Origin: Hallella colorans
Lineage (GTDB): Bacteria; Bacteroidota; Bacteroidia; Bacteroidales; Bacteroidaceae
Assembly (NCBI RefSeq): GCF_003096815.1
Contig: NZ_QENY01000010.1
Span: 41,305 to 105,304 of the forward strand
Direction: 5' to 3'
Length of the DNA: 64,000 nucleotides
Shown: piece by piece, positions 1-8,654 of the stretch
How the letters are laid out: every line of letters starts with the position of its first letter
How positions within the stretch are numbered: the first letter of the stretch is position 1
Translations under genes and position numbers: made by a program
Notes under the pieces: model-generated
Database searches by the model: none
The model's input: only the letters and a program-made list of their open reading frames with translations
Told to the model about the DNA's origin: nothing

Positions 1-240
1 GCAACGCAATTAGGTTACAAACGCGCCGCGTTTCGAGCCTAATCGACTCGCCTTTAAGCCTTAAACGCATGGCGATTAAGGCTTAATGGCAAGCCAACAG
101 ATGACCATTTTAGTTGGCGCAACTTCTAATACGCCTCAACTATCTATGTTACAACACGTTGTAAAAACCGTTCATTTTTGGCGTATTTGCGAGCAAAGAG
201 GTAGGCGATTGCAAATACACAAATCCTGAGCCACCATTTG
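1..240 (+). repeat. Composite intergenic repeat, copy 1
   Basis: The left module carries the inverted repeat TTAAGCCTTAA (54-64) / TTAAGGCTTAA (76-86) set among further cgtttcgagcctaat-like units. The right module (171-228) begins TTCATTTTTGGCGTATTTGC and folds back through GTATTTGC (183-190) against GCAAATAC (211-218). Four other places in the window have the same module order or its reverse complement. The copy may begin before the window. No reading frame fits it, and 241-469 after it is AT-rich and holds no gene that I can see. Role unknown. Confidence 0.7.
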
Positions 241-469
241 TCCGTTATTTTAGGGATAAAAAAAGAGAGAAATAACATTTATGCAACAGATTTTTTGGGG
301 TTGAAACAGTATATGTGAAGTATGGCTACATGCAAGATATTCTTTCAAAATTATCAAGCAATATGTTGATAAAGAGCTTTTCAAAGTGACGGATCAACGT
401 ATACATACGCAACAAAAAGTGGGATAAAGAAAGAAGAAAGGCTCGCACAGGCATATTGTGTATAAGGCA

Positions 470-508
470 AAAGCCCGCAATACCAATCACTGGTATTACG
501 GACTTTTA
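470..508 (-). terminator. Probable terminator of the C10 protease gene
   Basis: On the minus strand, about 40 bases past the protease stop codon, AGTCCGTAATACCA pairs with TGGTATTGCGGGCT (two G-U pairs) around a five-base loop and is followed by TTTT. This is an intrinsic terminator shape. Confidence 0.65.
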
Positions 509-550
509 ATTATTGTTTTACTGATCTATCAGCTCTAAACGGCTTGAAAT

Positions 551-2773
551 TTAACGCACTTGCAGCGTGTAATCCTCAACCTCACCATTAGAGAATCCTC
601 CACATGGATCTTGATAACGGTCGGGGCTGGCTATAATTCGTATGCGATAGTTACCCTTTTGAGTGGTTGCAGGTACATATATGTAGCCCGAGAAACCATA
701 ATAAGAGTAGCGTTCCACCTTCTTCTCGTTTGGTGAGAATACTCCATCGTTGTTGAAATCAACATAAACACGCCAATACATCTTATTTCTGAAAGAAGAT
801 TTGAAACCCGGAGTGAGCACATACTTAAAAGACTGCCCCTGGCTTGCGTACGCAATGTAAGAAGTAAAGTCAGAGTATGCACTTCCGCCAGACACCTTCG
901 TCATGGTGCTAAGACTAATTTGGCTGATATAAGCTGATGAGAAATTGGCAGCTCCAACAGTACAGTAAGTAGTTGGATTGGGTGTCGGATCAGGGTCTGG
1001 ATCAGGTGTAGGATCGGGTGTCGGGTCGGGGTTGGGATCTGGTTTAGGGTCTGGGTCAGGGTCTGGATTTGGCTTAGGATCAGGTTCTGGCACAGAAGGC
1101 TTCGTAATGACAGCTGTATAATCCTCAACCTCGCCATAAGTGAAATGTTCGTCAGGCTTAGGATAGCTACCCCATTTTGCACTGACACGCACCCGAGTCT
1201 CTCCCTTCACGGCGTCGGTGGGAACCTTGAACATACGATAGAAATAGTTGTCAGAATTCATGTACTGAGCCAACACACGCTCGTTGTCCTCAAACTTTTT
1301 GTTACCATTAAAGTCTACCCACACACACCAGTACATGGGATAAACCCCGTTAGGAAATCGCGGCATGAGCGTAATGTAGTTGCTGCTACCAGCCTCAAGC
1401 TCCACTTTCTTATTATTGAAGAATGTGTAGGAAGAAGCTCCACTATAGTTTTGCATGTCGCCGATACTTACATAATAGATGTAGGTGGAGTTGAAATAGT
1501 CTGAATAAGAAGGCGCGTAATTATCTGTCGGCGTTGGATCGGGCGTCGGATCAGGGTCGTTACCATCATTATAACCTGGAGGTGCGAAATTCACCACAAT
1601 GGTTTGCCAATAGTTAAAACCACCGGAGCCACCACCAATACCTAATCCACTCGGGTCGAGCGCATTGAGCAGGAAGTAGCCATCTGAATATCCGCCCCAT
1701 CCCCAATTGATGTGAAAATATCCGTTAGAACTGTAACCATCGCAAACAAAGGAGTGACCGCCACCGTCGCCGCTTCCGGCATACTGCACGGGCCTGCGAT
1801 TGTCAAGTTCATTGCGCACTATACTCTCCCACTGTGTGGTGGAATAGTTTGAACGCTCTAAACTGGTTACGGCATCAGGATAAGAATAGTAATTCTTCAA
1901 CATCTGCGGAACATACTGCTGGAAAGTACCGCTACCAGATGGCGAGAAGCCCATGTCCAGGCCCACAGCGACACCGTAACACAGACTTGCCACATCGTCG
2001 TTGGAGCCACGGAGCACTGAATACGGCATGTTCTTCCAATTCAAATCATAGTTGTAATTGAAAGATAGTGTTCCATAGCTGGAGTTGTAAGAGTGGTATC
2101 CCTTGCCCCGAGCAGGATACTCATAGAAGCGCATGATTTGGGATGTAGCTGTAGCTACACAACCCACAGGACAGTTGGCTGGACAGTAAGCGTTGTAATA
2201 AGGGGCTTGGTTCCAATGAATATTTGCTAACAGCGGACTTACTGCTGTTTGCGCATTCATCTCTTGATTGGTTCCTGCAATAGCCGTCTGGCGCATTTGC
2301 TTGATACGGTCGTCTATCTTTACATTGTCATAGGCAAAGCGTATCTCTTTAGAATAGCCGTCAAGAAGCTCTCGCATATTCACAGGTATCCTGTTAGGAT
2401 CAAACTTACCGTTGGTAGAATAGCCAAGAATGGGATAGGTACCCTTCGAAGCGGATACTACAATATAGCCATCATCACCATAGTTGATGATGTAATAAGT
2501 GGAGCGTTGTGCATTTGAAGCACGGGTAAGCGGTTTACCATCAGTATAAACCATTTTTAGTTCAGGTATGCCGTTCGCCCTGGTTTTCACTTGGGCCACA
2601 TCACTGTTCTGCTCAAGGAAGTTCCCTGCGATTTCCAAGGCCTCTTTTTCTTCTACAAAATTACTTTCGCTATTGTTTGTGCTGATGGATTGGAATTCAT
2701 CAGTTTGGCATCCCCAAAGGGTGAACAAGCCAACGAAGAAAAGGCCATACAATAATTTGGAAAAACGTTTCAT
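551..2773 (-). CDS. C10 family cysteine peptidase with two GEVED domains
   Basis: Secreted papain-fold cysteine protease of MEROPS family C10 (streptopain, interpain A). Residues 1-21 are a signal peptide ending LWGC, a possible lipobox with Cys22. Residues 30-180 fit the C10 propeptide, which normally keeps the enzyme inactive until cleaved. The catalytic Cys is C205 in PVGCVATATSQIM. The catalytic His is H340 in GGGHSFVCDGY, followed by HINWGWGG (354-361). After the catalytic domain come two beta modules, each ending in the GEVEDY motif, joined by Pro-Asp/Thr/Asn linkers. There is no clear type IX secretion C-terminal domain, as the chain ends soon after the second GEVEDY. The gene is downstream of, and read in the same direction as, the cytolysin-like gene. 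Family assignment is secure; the natural substrate is not known. Confidence 0.93.
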   Translation of the reverse strand: MKRFSKLLYGLFFVGLFTLWGCQTDEFQSISTNNSESNFVEEKEALEIAGNFLEQNSDVAQVKTRANGIPELKMVYTDGKPLTRASNAQRSTYYIINYGDDGYIVVSASKGTYPILGYSTNGKFDPNRIPVNMRELLDGYSKEIRFAYDNVKIDDRIKQMRQTAIAGTNQEMNAQTAVSPLLANIHWNQAPYYNAYCPANCPVGCVATATSQIMRFYEYPARGKGYHSYNSSYGTLSFNYNYDLNWKNMPYSVLRGSNDDVASLCYGVAVGLDMGFSPSGSGTFQQYVPQMLKNYYSYPDAVTSLERSNYSTTQWESIVRNELDNRRPVQYAGSGDGGGHSFVCDGYSSNGYFHINWGWGGYSDGYFLLNALDPSGLGIGGGSGGFNYWQTIVVNFAPPGYNDGNDPDPTPDPTPTDNYAPSYSDYFNSTYIYYVSIGDMQNYSGASSYTFFNNKKVELEAGSSNYITLMPRFPNGVYPMYWCVWVDFNGNKKFEDNERVLAQYMNSDNYFYRMFKVPTDAVKGETRVRVSAKWGSYPKPDEHFTYGEVEDYTAVITKPSVPEPDPKPNPDPDPDPKPDPNPDPTPDPTPDPDPDPTPNPTTYCTVGAANFSSAYISQISLSTMTKVSGGSAYSDFTSYIAYASQGQSFKYVLTPGFKSSFRNKMYWRVYVDFNNDGVFSPNEKKVERYSYYGFSGYIYVPATTQKGNYRIRIIASPDRYQDPCGGFSNGEVEDYTLQVR
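967..1097 (-). repeat. Six-base tandem repeats coding the Pro-Asp linker
   Basis: A run of imperfect six-base units (gggtcg, ggatct, ggatca on the plus strand) codes alternating Pro with Asp, Thr, Asn or Lys between the two GEVED modules. A shorter run of the same kind lies at about 1520-1560. Gain or loss of units would keep the frame, so linker length may vary among strains. Confidence 0.75.
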
Positions 2774-2884
2774 CAGCGTAAAGGATTAATAATGTGAAAA
2801 GTACGATTTATATAAGCCAATAGGAATAAAGGGAAGTGCAAATTTTTAATGAATTTACACTTTCCACCTATAGCATGTAATATG

Positions 2885-2915
2885 CTTGGCGGAGAATTTA
2901 ACTTTCTCCGCCAAG
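2885..2915. terminator. Hairpin after the cytolysin-like gene
   Basis: CTTGGCGGAGAA (2885-2896) pairs perfectly with TTCTCCGCCAAG (2904-2915) across a seven-base loop. It follows the stop codon of the cytolysin-like gene directly on the minus strand. No T-run follows it in that direction, so it may act as an mRNA 3'-end stabiliser or attenuator between the two genes rather than as a full terminator. Confidence 0.6.
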
Positions 2916-2921
2916 AAAAAA

Positions 2922-4547
2922 TTATTCAGTAGCGTAACTTACGTCAAAGACAATAGAACCGTGGAAGTCCACTGATATCTTACGGCGTGTCTGCATGCCG
3001 AACTGGTAATCTTTTGCATCAAAAATCAAGTCTTTTAGCGTCTTGGTTATAGTAACTGTACCAAGATCGTCACCCTTAGTGGTTCCTGCTGCAACAGTAT
3101 TACCCAACGTAAGGTTAATTTCGACCTTCTGATTGAGGAATGCATCCATGTCCATGCCGTTTCTATTCAGCGTAACTGTTGCTGTAGGTGCATCGATTTG
3201 GGTGTAAATGTTCGGACCATTCATCTTGTAAGCATCTGAATAAGGAGCTTTGAACAAGGATATCGTTTGACCATTTGGCAATTTCATCGTTGCGTTACCC
3301 CAAACATAAAGGTCTGGTTTGTTGGCTGCGGCGGCCTCCAATGCGGAAGGTGTGAGTTTGAAAGAAATACTGTTGCACTCTGGTACAAATACCGAAGAAA
3401 TAATCGGGAATCGATCTGTAGTAAGCACCTGTGCCACAGAGTTGTCATCTACATAGCGGAGCGTGTAAGAAATTGGTTCTGCTGTAGAAATAGGCATGGG
3501 CTCGGCGAGGCTCTTACGGAAACCTTCCCAGCCACCATCAGCGAGACGTCCGTGTTGCTCAGCTTTGCCACCAATGCAGAGCAGATGGAGCGCAGACTCA
3601 TCAAGCACCTTCTTATATTGTGTTTGCAAGTTCAAACTAAGATTGCCCCAGTTGGGAAGCAACAAGCCAATAGCGGCTGTAACTTCGTCATAGGTATAGT
3701 TACTCGATACCAACATGTAAGCGATGCGTCCATAATACACGTCACTAACATAAACAGGAATGGTGCCCTCGAAATTTTTTGCCACCTCAGGTGCATTGGC
3801 AAGAATACATCCTGTTGGCGTATCCATGGAAACGCTATAAACTTTTTGGATGAACTTCAACAGCACATGTGTCTTATTGCGCTGCCAAGAATTACTCAAG
3901 TCCCATGTAAGTTTTGCAGAAGTACCGATAGACCCAGAGAGCTGTACAGACCCAGATCTGTCAAGTGTTACCTGATGATACTCATATTCGGTCATTGCAC
4001 CAGCGTCCTGTGCACCAAAAGAGAGCCAATCTTTGAGCACATCCTGATAAGAGCTCCATGTTGGGTCATTAAGCGGTCTAGAACTCAACGAACCCGGTTC
4101 TCTTGGCACAAGTGTGTTGGAAATAACGACAGGATTGAGTTTCTGTCCCTTAACGGGTTTGTACTCACCACTGGTAACGCTTCCGCCTACAAACACGTGG
4201 CCTGGATAGATGGATGTCTGTGCAGGGTTAAAAATCATGAACTCATTGTAAGCCGTACCTGACTGGTGATAGGTAGTGCGCGTAATTTTTACACCACGAA
4301 CGCCATTTTCGAAATCGTAAGAAGAAGTTTCGGTGCCTGGAGTGGGCGTGGGAGGAACGTTAGGACCTGGTACACCACTACGCGACATACCTGCGCCAAG
4401 TGTATAATTGGAAAATGAGAACGATTCATTAACGTTTGGATTGGTGTTCTCATCGACCAATGGATCCTCACTTGAACAAGCACTAAAAGCCAAAACGGCT
4501 GCAATCGAGAGCCAGATCTTTGGCGAGTGCAATTTGAAATTTTTCAT
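2922..4547 (-). CDS. Cholesterol-dependent-cytolysin-like surface lipoprotein
   Basis: 541-residue protein of the thiol-activated cytolysin (CDC-like) family, pore-forming proteins that oligomerise on membranes. The lipobox FSAC (Cys24) is followed by SSEDP; an acidic patch at that place marks surface export of lipoproteins in Bacteroidota. CDC landmarks are present in order: YPGHVFVGGSV, matching the YPGAL region near the CDC N-terminus; FIQKVYSVSMDTP, matching the conserved QIYYxVxVDxP strand; and PVYVSDVYYGRIAYMLV, matching the VSxVAYGRxxY core. The tryptophan-rich C-terminal undecapeptide of classical CDCs is absent, so receptor binding must differ. The N-terminal extension (residues 25-75) is Pro/Thr rich and could be a cleavable propeptide. 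A C10 protease gene follows, 148 bases downstream. It might act on host cells or on rival bacteria. Family call good, target unknown. Confidence 0.82.
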   Translation of the reverse strand: MKNFKLHSPKIWLSIAAVLAFSACSSEDPLVDENTNPNVNESFSFSNYTLGAGMSRSGVPGPNVPPTPTPGTETSSYDFENGVRGVKITRTTYHQSGTAYNEFMIFNPAQTSIYPGHVFVGGSVTSGEYKPVKGQKLNPVVISNTLVPREPGSLSSRPLNDPTWSSYQDVLKDWLSFGAQDAGAMTEYEYHQVTLDRSGSVQLSGSIGTSAKLTWDLSNSWQRNKTHVLLKFIQKVYSVSMDTPTGCILANAPEVAKNFEGTIPVYVSDVYYGRIAYMLVSSNYTYDEVTAAIGLLLPNWGNLSLNLQTQYKKVLDESALHLLCIGGKAEQHGRLADGGWEGFRKSLAEPMPISTAEPISYTLRYVDDNSVAQVLTTDRFPIISSVFVPECNSISFKLTPSALEAAAANKPDLYVWGNATMKLPNGQTISLFKAPYSDAYKMNGPNIYTQIDAPTATVTLNRNGMDMDAFLNQKVEINLTLGNTVAAGTTKGDDLGTVTITKTLKDLIFDAKDYQFGMQTRRKISVDFHGSIVFDVSYATE

Positions 4548-5180
4548 AATAAGATTGAGTTTAATAAATTGGTTAATAAAAAAATAATGTCAAAGAAAAA
4601 GCAACCACAGTTTTATTTCCTACCTGTAATATTGATTAATAGTTATTTCTTTTGCCTTGCGTTTGGTCAACCTGTACATCTACAAATTGCGATTTTTCAA
4701 ATTCTTTGGTTAACTAAGAGAGAGAGCAGAATGTTCTGCAATGGTTTACACTTATTCTTCTCATCAAGAGAAGATGCATTTCAAATAGCAAAGAACTATG
4801 TATTTTGTTCTCAACTTCTGTTCGTTCAATTGGAGATTTTCATCTGCAAAATAAAAAACGTCCTTATATGGAGCAGACCACTTGTCTCGCCAACAGGATG
4901 TCAAAGTTGATAAAACATAGTCAATTTCTTCATATGTGTTGTCTTGTCACCAAGAAACAACTATGATAATTACTCGGGAACAAATTTAAAGAAAATCTGA
5001 AAAAAATCAAAAATTAAAACGACTTTTTTTTAAGGAAAACGAAAAAATAATTCTAATTTTAAGAAATAAATACATAAATAGCTACTTTCCTAAAGAATTT
5101 GTGTACTAAAAAACACATTTTATAACTTATGGTAAACAACTAAATAAAACTAAATAAAATCATTTTTTATCATATTAACT
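4548..5180. other. AT-rich gap upstream of the cytolysin-like gene
   Basis: About 630 bases, strongly AT-rich toward the right end, with several short open frames but none with family features. It must hold the promoter of the cytolysin-like gene. I could not pick out a convincing TAnnTTTG box near its start codon. Confidence 0.5.
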
Positions 5181-5217
5181 AAAAAGCTGGAACAAGTTTC
5201 AAAAAACTTGCTCCAGC
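5181..5217 (-). terminator. Terminator of the PUL operon
   Basis: On the minus strand, GCTGGAGCAAGTTT pairs with AAACTTGTTCCAGC (one G-U pair) around a four-base loop and is followed by TTTTT. It lies 75 bases past the GH88 stop codon and closes the operon. Confidence 0.85.
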
Positions 5218-5292
5218 CATTAAAAGACAAATAACTTTATTTTGTTATTTTTTCTTCTTATTTATTTTAGTATTTCATCCTATTTTCTCAAC

Positions 5293-6543
5293 TCACTTTT
5301 GCTTTTCTCGCGCAATTATCTTTTGGAAATAAAGATCCAAATGGGCCTTTCGCACCAATGCCTCGAGATAGTAATAGTCGGCGTAGTTGAGCGGTTTGTC
5401 TATCTCGTTGTCATGCGGAATGCTGCCCACAGAGTGCATCAAGATGAAATTGCCATTCTGACCAAGTTTGGCTGTATAAGCCGACGAGGCCAGACTCGTC
5501 ATAATCTTGTCTGCATAGGCCCTGTATTCGTTGGCGTTCTGCAAATCGTAGGTACTCATCTCATAGAGTGCAGAGGCTATGCACGAAGCAGAAGAGACGT
5601 CGCGATACTCGTTGGGAATACTTGGAGTGCTCATGTCCCAATAAGGAATGCCATCGGCAGGCATGGCCGGATGATTTCTCATCATCTTGTAAGTCTTGAT
5701 AGCTTGGTTGAGATAGCGAGGGTCAGTGGTATAGCGATAGCACATGGTATATCCATAAATGGCCCATGCTTGGCCCCTGCTCCAGATAGATTCGTGCGAA
5801 TAGCCCTGAGCAGTATGGCGGTGACGCACGTGTCCATCACTCAAATCATAGTCCACAACGTGGTAACAGCTGCCGTCAGGCCGAAACTGTTCTTGCATAG
5901 TTCGGTCGGCATGGCTCACGGCCACCTTATAATATACAGAGTCGTGGGTGAGCTGCGTAGCTTTGAAAAGCAATTCGAGATTCATCATGTTATCAATGAT
6001 AACAGGACATTGCCAGCCTCGTTTGGCTTGCCAACCACGGTCAACGTTCCACGACTGGATTATGCCGGCCGATGGACGGAAACGGGTGATGAGCGACTTG
6101 GCGGCCTCTATCATGGCCTCCTTGCCCTCTTCGTAGCCTTTGGGAGACAGTCTCATCTGATTGCCAAAGCTACAATTGACGATGAAGCCAATGTCATGAT
6201 GCCATGTCAAGGTCTTGGCCTGCTCGATAGACTTGGTGAACGTAGCGGCCTTGTCAGCCCAATATTCGTCTCCGGTAAGTTCATACATATACCATAGGCT
6301 GCCGGGAAAGAAACCGCTGCGCCAATCCTCGTAGTCGCAATAGAAAACCTTGTTGTCCTTGGTGAGAGTCACAGGGTTGAGCAGTTTGCCACTACGCGCT
6401 ATCACGTCTAACTCATTCTTGAGCTGCGCGCTGGCATTCTCGATGGCCTTTTTGGTCTCCAAAATATTCGGGCCACAATTGGGCTTAGCCGAAATCATTG
6501 TCATACTTGACAAAAAAGCTAAAGTCAGGATAGTTTTTCTCAT
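5293..6543 (-). CDS. GH88 unsaturated glucuronyl hydrolase
   Basis: Glycoside hydrolase family 88. These enzymes hydrate the unsaturated uronic acid left at the non-reducing end when a polysaccharide lyase cuts a glycosaminoglycan, releasing the amino sugar. The 416-residue chain has a signal peptide (1-19), pointing to the periplasm. The conserved W-x-x-GF-x-PG-x-x-W-x-x-YE motif is at 74-88. The two catalytic-type aspartates of the family fit D117 in WHHDIGF and D184 in IIDNMMN. The (alpha/alpha)6-barrel length is normal. It is the last gene of the PUL, 89 bases after the lyase gene, and would act on the products of that lyase. Confidence 0.92.
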   Translation of the reverse strand: MRKTILTLAFLSSMTMISAKPNCGPNILETKKAIENASAQLKNELDVIARSGKLLNPVTLTKDNKVFYCDYEDWRSGFFPGSLWYMYELTGDEYWADKAATFTKSIEQAKTLTWHHDIGFIVNCSFGNQMRLSPKGYEEGKEAMIEAAKSLITRFRPSAGIIQSWNVDRGWQAKRGWQCPVIIDNMMNLELLFKATQLTHDSVYYKVAVSHADRTMQEQFRPDGSCYHVVDYDLSDGHVRHRHTAQGYSHESIWSRGQAWAIYGYTMCYRYTTDPRYLNQAIKTYKMMRNHPAMPADGIPYWDMSTPSIPNEYRDVSSASCIASALYEMSTYDLQNANEYRAYADKIMTSLASSAYTAKLGQNGNFILMHSVGSIPHDNEIDKPLNYADYYYLEALVRKAHLDLYFQKIIAREKQK

Positions 6544-6632
6544 GTGATTTGCTATATTATATGGTTTATTTTTTTAGACGAAGTGTGTCTCCGGCACTGC
6601 GTAATGTGTGACAACGTCTCATGGACTAAAGT

Positions 6633-8561
6633 CTATTTTACGACCTGTATTTCGTATTTATAGTCGCCTGTACTGGGCATTTTTTTTGCCGTTAGGGTGA
6701 CACGGTAGAGCGACTTGCCCCAAACATTGGAAAGACGAGGGTCTGATAGTTCTATTTTTTCTATCGAAGGTCTGAACGTAGTGTCATCATATTTGAGATG
6801 AGCGCTTACTCCTTTGGCAACAATCTTGACAACGCCATTGGTCGTAATATCTACATCGCCCCACGTCAAAAAGTTTATTTGATTGGGAACTTTGACTTTA
6901 TTCAACACAAAATCGTCGGTTACGATCAGGCCATTCTTTTTTAGTTTGTAGCCGCGAACCCACTTGGCCACTTGGGCCTCAACCGGATAGGCTGTCGCGA
7001 TATTGGCCGCAAAGGTTTGCTTGCGCCGGTCTACCTTCACGCCAGAAGCCTTGTAGCCAGCCCCATGAGGCTGCGCCACGCCGTTAATCAATGGCAAATT
7101 GTGGTAGTTGCTCTGCATAGTCCAAATAGAATAGCGCTCACTACTAAAGGTTTTACGGGTGTAAGTGCCCACGCCAGCATCGACGAGAAGGGGCGTATTG
7201 TTATAAGCGAAGATGAAAGTACCCACATCATTGTGGTTGTGACTCTCATCATTAAAACCGCCTTTGGCCGCGAGGAAAGCCTTGCCGCTACGCATATAGC
7301 AAAACTCGGTTTGTGGATACCACGTAAAGTCGGCAGGTTTGTAAACGGCTGTCTCAGCCTGTAACAGAGGCAAGAAACGCAATGTCTCAAGCCCAATGTA
7401 CAAATCCATCCACTTGGAAGGCAGTTTTGTAGGATACATTCTTTCTCGCATGGCTGCCATAGCCTTCATGGGCGTACTGTTAACAGCCATGCCATAACGA
7501 TAAATCAGGGGCGTGTTGACCTCCACCGCGCGGGCGGCGGCATCGGCAAAATTAACCACCCACTCATCACCAATATACGAGTGGACAATGTATTCGCCCA
7601 TAGCTTTGACCTGTTGATTTGTAAATAGATTGATTTTGCCGCCCGTAATCATGCGAAGGGCGGACAGATAATCATAGAGTTTGCCCGCCGCGTGCCCCCA
7701 GTAAGAAGGTCCTTCCTCACAGGCCCCATCACTTTTTACATAGTTAAGATATTGGTCTACAGACCTCATTGATTTACATATAGCCTTTGTCAACACATCG
7801 GGATCATCTTCCAAAAGCATAAAGCAGAACAGCGCGTTGGAGTTACACCATGGATTCCAATTGTTAACCATCCTGCCCGGCTTATAGTTTGTGGCCATCC
7901 ACCAGAAGTCATCACGCCGCAAATAAGGGTCAAGCTCACGCTTTTGAAGTTCGTCTCGCAAGCGTATGGCAATGACAGGGTCAATGGCATCAAACTGTGG
8001 TTTGAGGAAATAGTAGGTCCAAGAAAGCATCTGCGCCATCCCACCTTGATGCAGTTCCAATATCTGCTCACGATGGTCGGGCAAAGACCGCTTGGTTTTT
8101 TGGTAAGCCATAAGGTGTGCAGACTCCGCCCACGAAGTCATTTCAGAAAAATAAAACACACCGTTCATCAAGTCATTGATAAATCGTCCCTTTCCCTCGG
8201 CAAGCTCTGCCATCAACATTGCGCTGAAAGCTATGGCGTTACTGTTATTGGGATTTTCCATAATCTTGCGGCTTCCCGATTTCTCGTACTCCAAATATTC
8301 AGAGGCGCGAACGACCCGCCAATGATAATCCAGATACTTTTCGCCGCTCTTAATGATCGTGGATTTGTAATTTCCCAAAAACTTATCCCATCCCTCTCTG
8401 TCAGAATAAGCTGGATAAGGCACCCATTTTCTATCCATTACCAAGGATTGGCGCACTTGGCTTTCTGTTGCGGAATGTTGCAAAAGATTGCGCATTTCAT
8501 ATGCTTGCAAACGTGTAAGCATAAAGAAGAGCAAACCTATGAAGGCAAGAGATTTCTTCAT
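6633..8561 (-). CDS. Heparinase II/III-family polysaccharide lyase
   Basis: 642-residue exported lyase (signal peptide 1-20). The N-terminal half is an alpha/alpha toroid with the conserved NWNPWCNSNAL (234-244) and EEGPSYW (282-288) segments. The C-terminal half is the beta-sheet heparinase II/III domain with ESHNHNDVGTF (439-449), the histidine and acidic cluster that binds metal in this fold. Such enzymes cut uronate-containing polysaccharides by beta-elimination. The CAZy family cannot be fixed by eye (PL12, PL21 and PL33 are the candidates). Its neighbours, a GH88 hydrolase and a sulfatase, suggest heparan, chondroitin or hyaluronan. Confidence 0.88.
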   Translation of the reverse strand: MKKSLAFIGLLFFMLTRLQAYEMRNLLQHSATESQVRQSLVMDRKWVPYPAYSDREGWDKFLGNYKSTIIKSGEKYLDYHWRVVRASEYLEYEKSGSRKIMENPNNSNAIAFSAMLMAELAEGKGRFINDLMNGVFYFSEMTSWAESAHLMAYQKTKRSLPDHREQILELHQGGMAQMLSWTYYFLKPQFDAIDPVIAIRLRDELQKRELDPYLRRDDFWWMATNYKPGRMVNNWNPWCNSNALFCFMLLEDDPDVLTKAICKSMRSVDQYLNYVKSDGACEEGPSYWGHAAGKLYDYLSALRMITGGKINLFTNQQVKAMGEYIVHSYIGDEWVVNFADAAARAVEVNTPLIYRYGMAVNSTPMKAMAAMRERMYPTKLPSKWMDLYIGLETLRFLPLLQAETAVYKPADFTWYPQTEFCYMRSGKAFLAAKGGFNDESHNHNDVGTFIFAYNNTPLLVDAGVGTYTRKTFSSERYSIWTMQSNYHNLPLINGVAQPHGAGYKASGVKVDRRKQTFAANIATAYPVEAQVAKWVRGYKLKKNGLIVTDDFVLNKVKVPNQINFLTWGDVDITTNGVVKIVAKGVSAHLKYDDTTFRPSIEKIELSDPRLSNVWGKSLYRVTLTAKKMPSTGDYKYEIQVVK

Positions 8562-8654
8562 AATGTAATTGATTTTTCAAAAGAGCTCCCTGTACAGATT
8601 CACACCCATACAGGGAGCATGATCATTATTTATATTGAATACACTGATTGAAGA

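Noticed and set aside
2922..4547. MACPF/perforin-type assignment for the pore-forming-like lipoprotein
   Set aside because: The visible motifs (YPG region, VSDVYYGR) are those of the CDC branch, and no MACPF signature Y/W-G-T/S-H-F/Y is seen.
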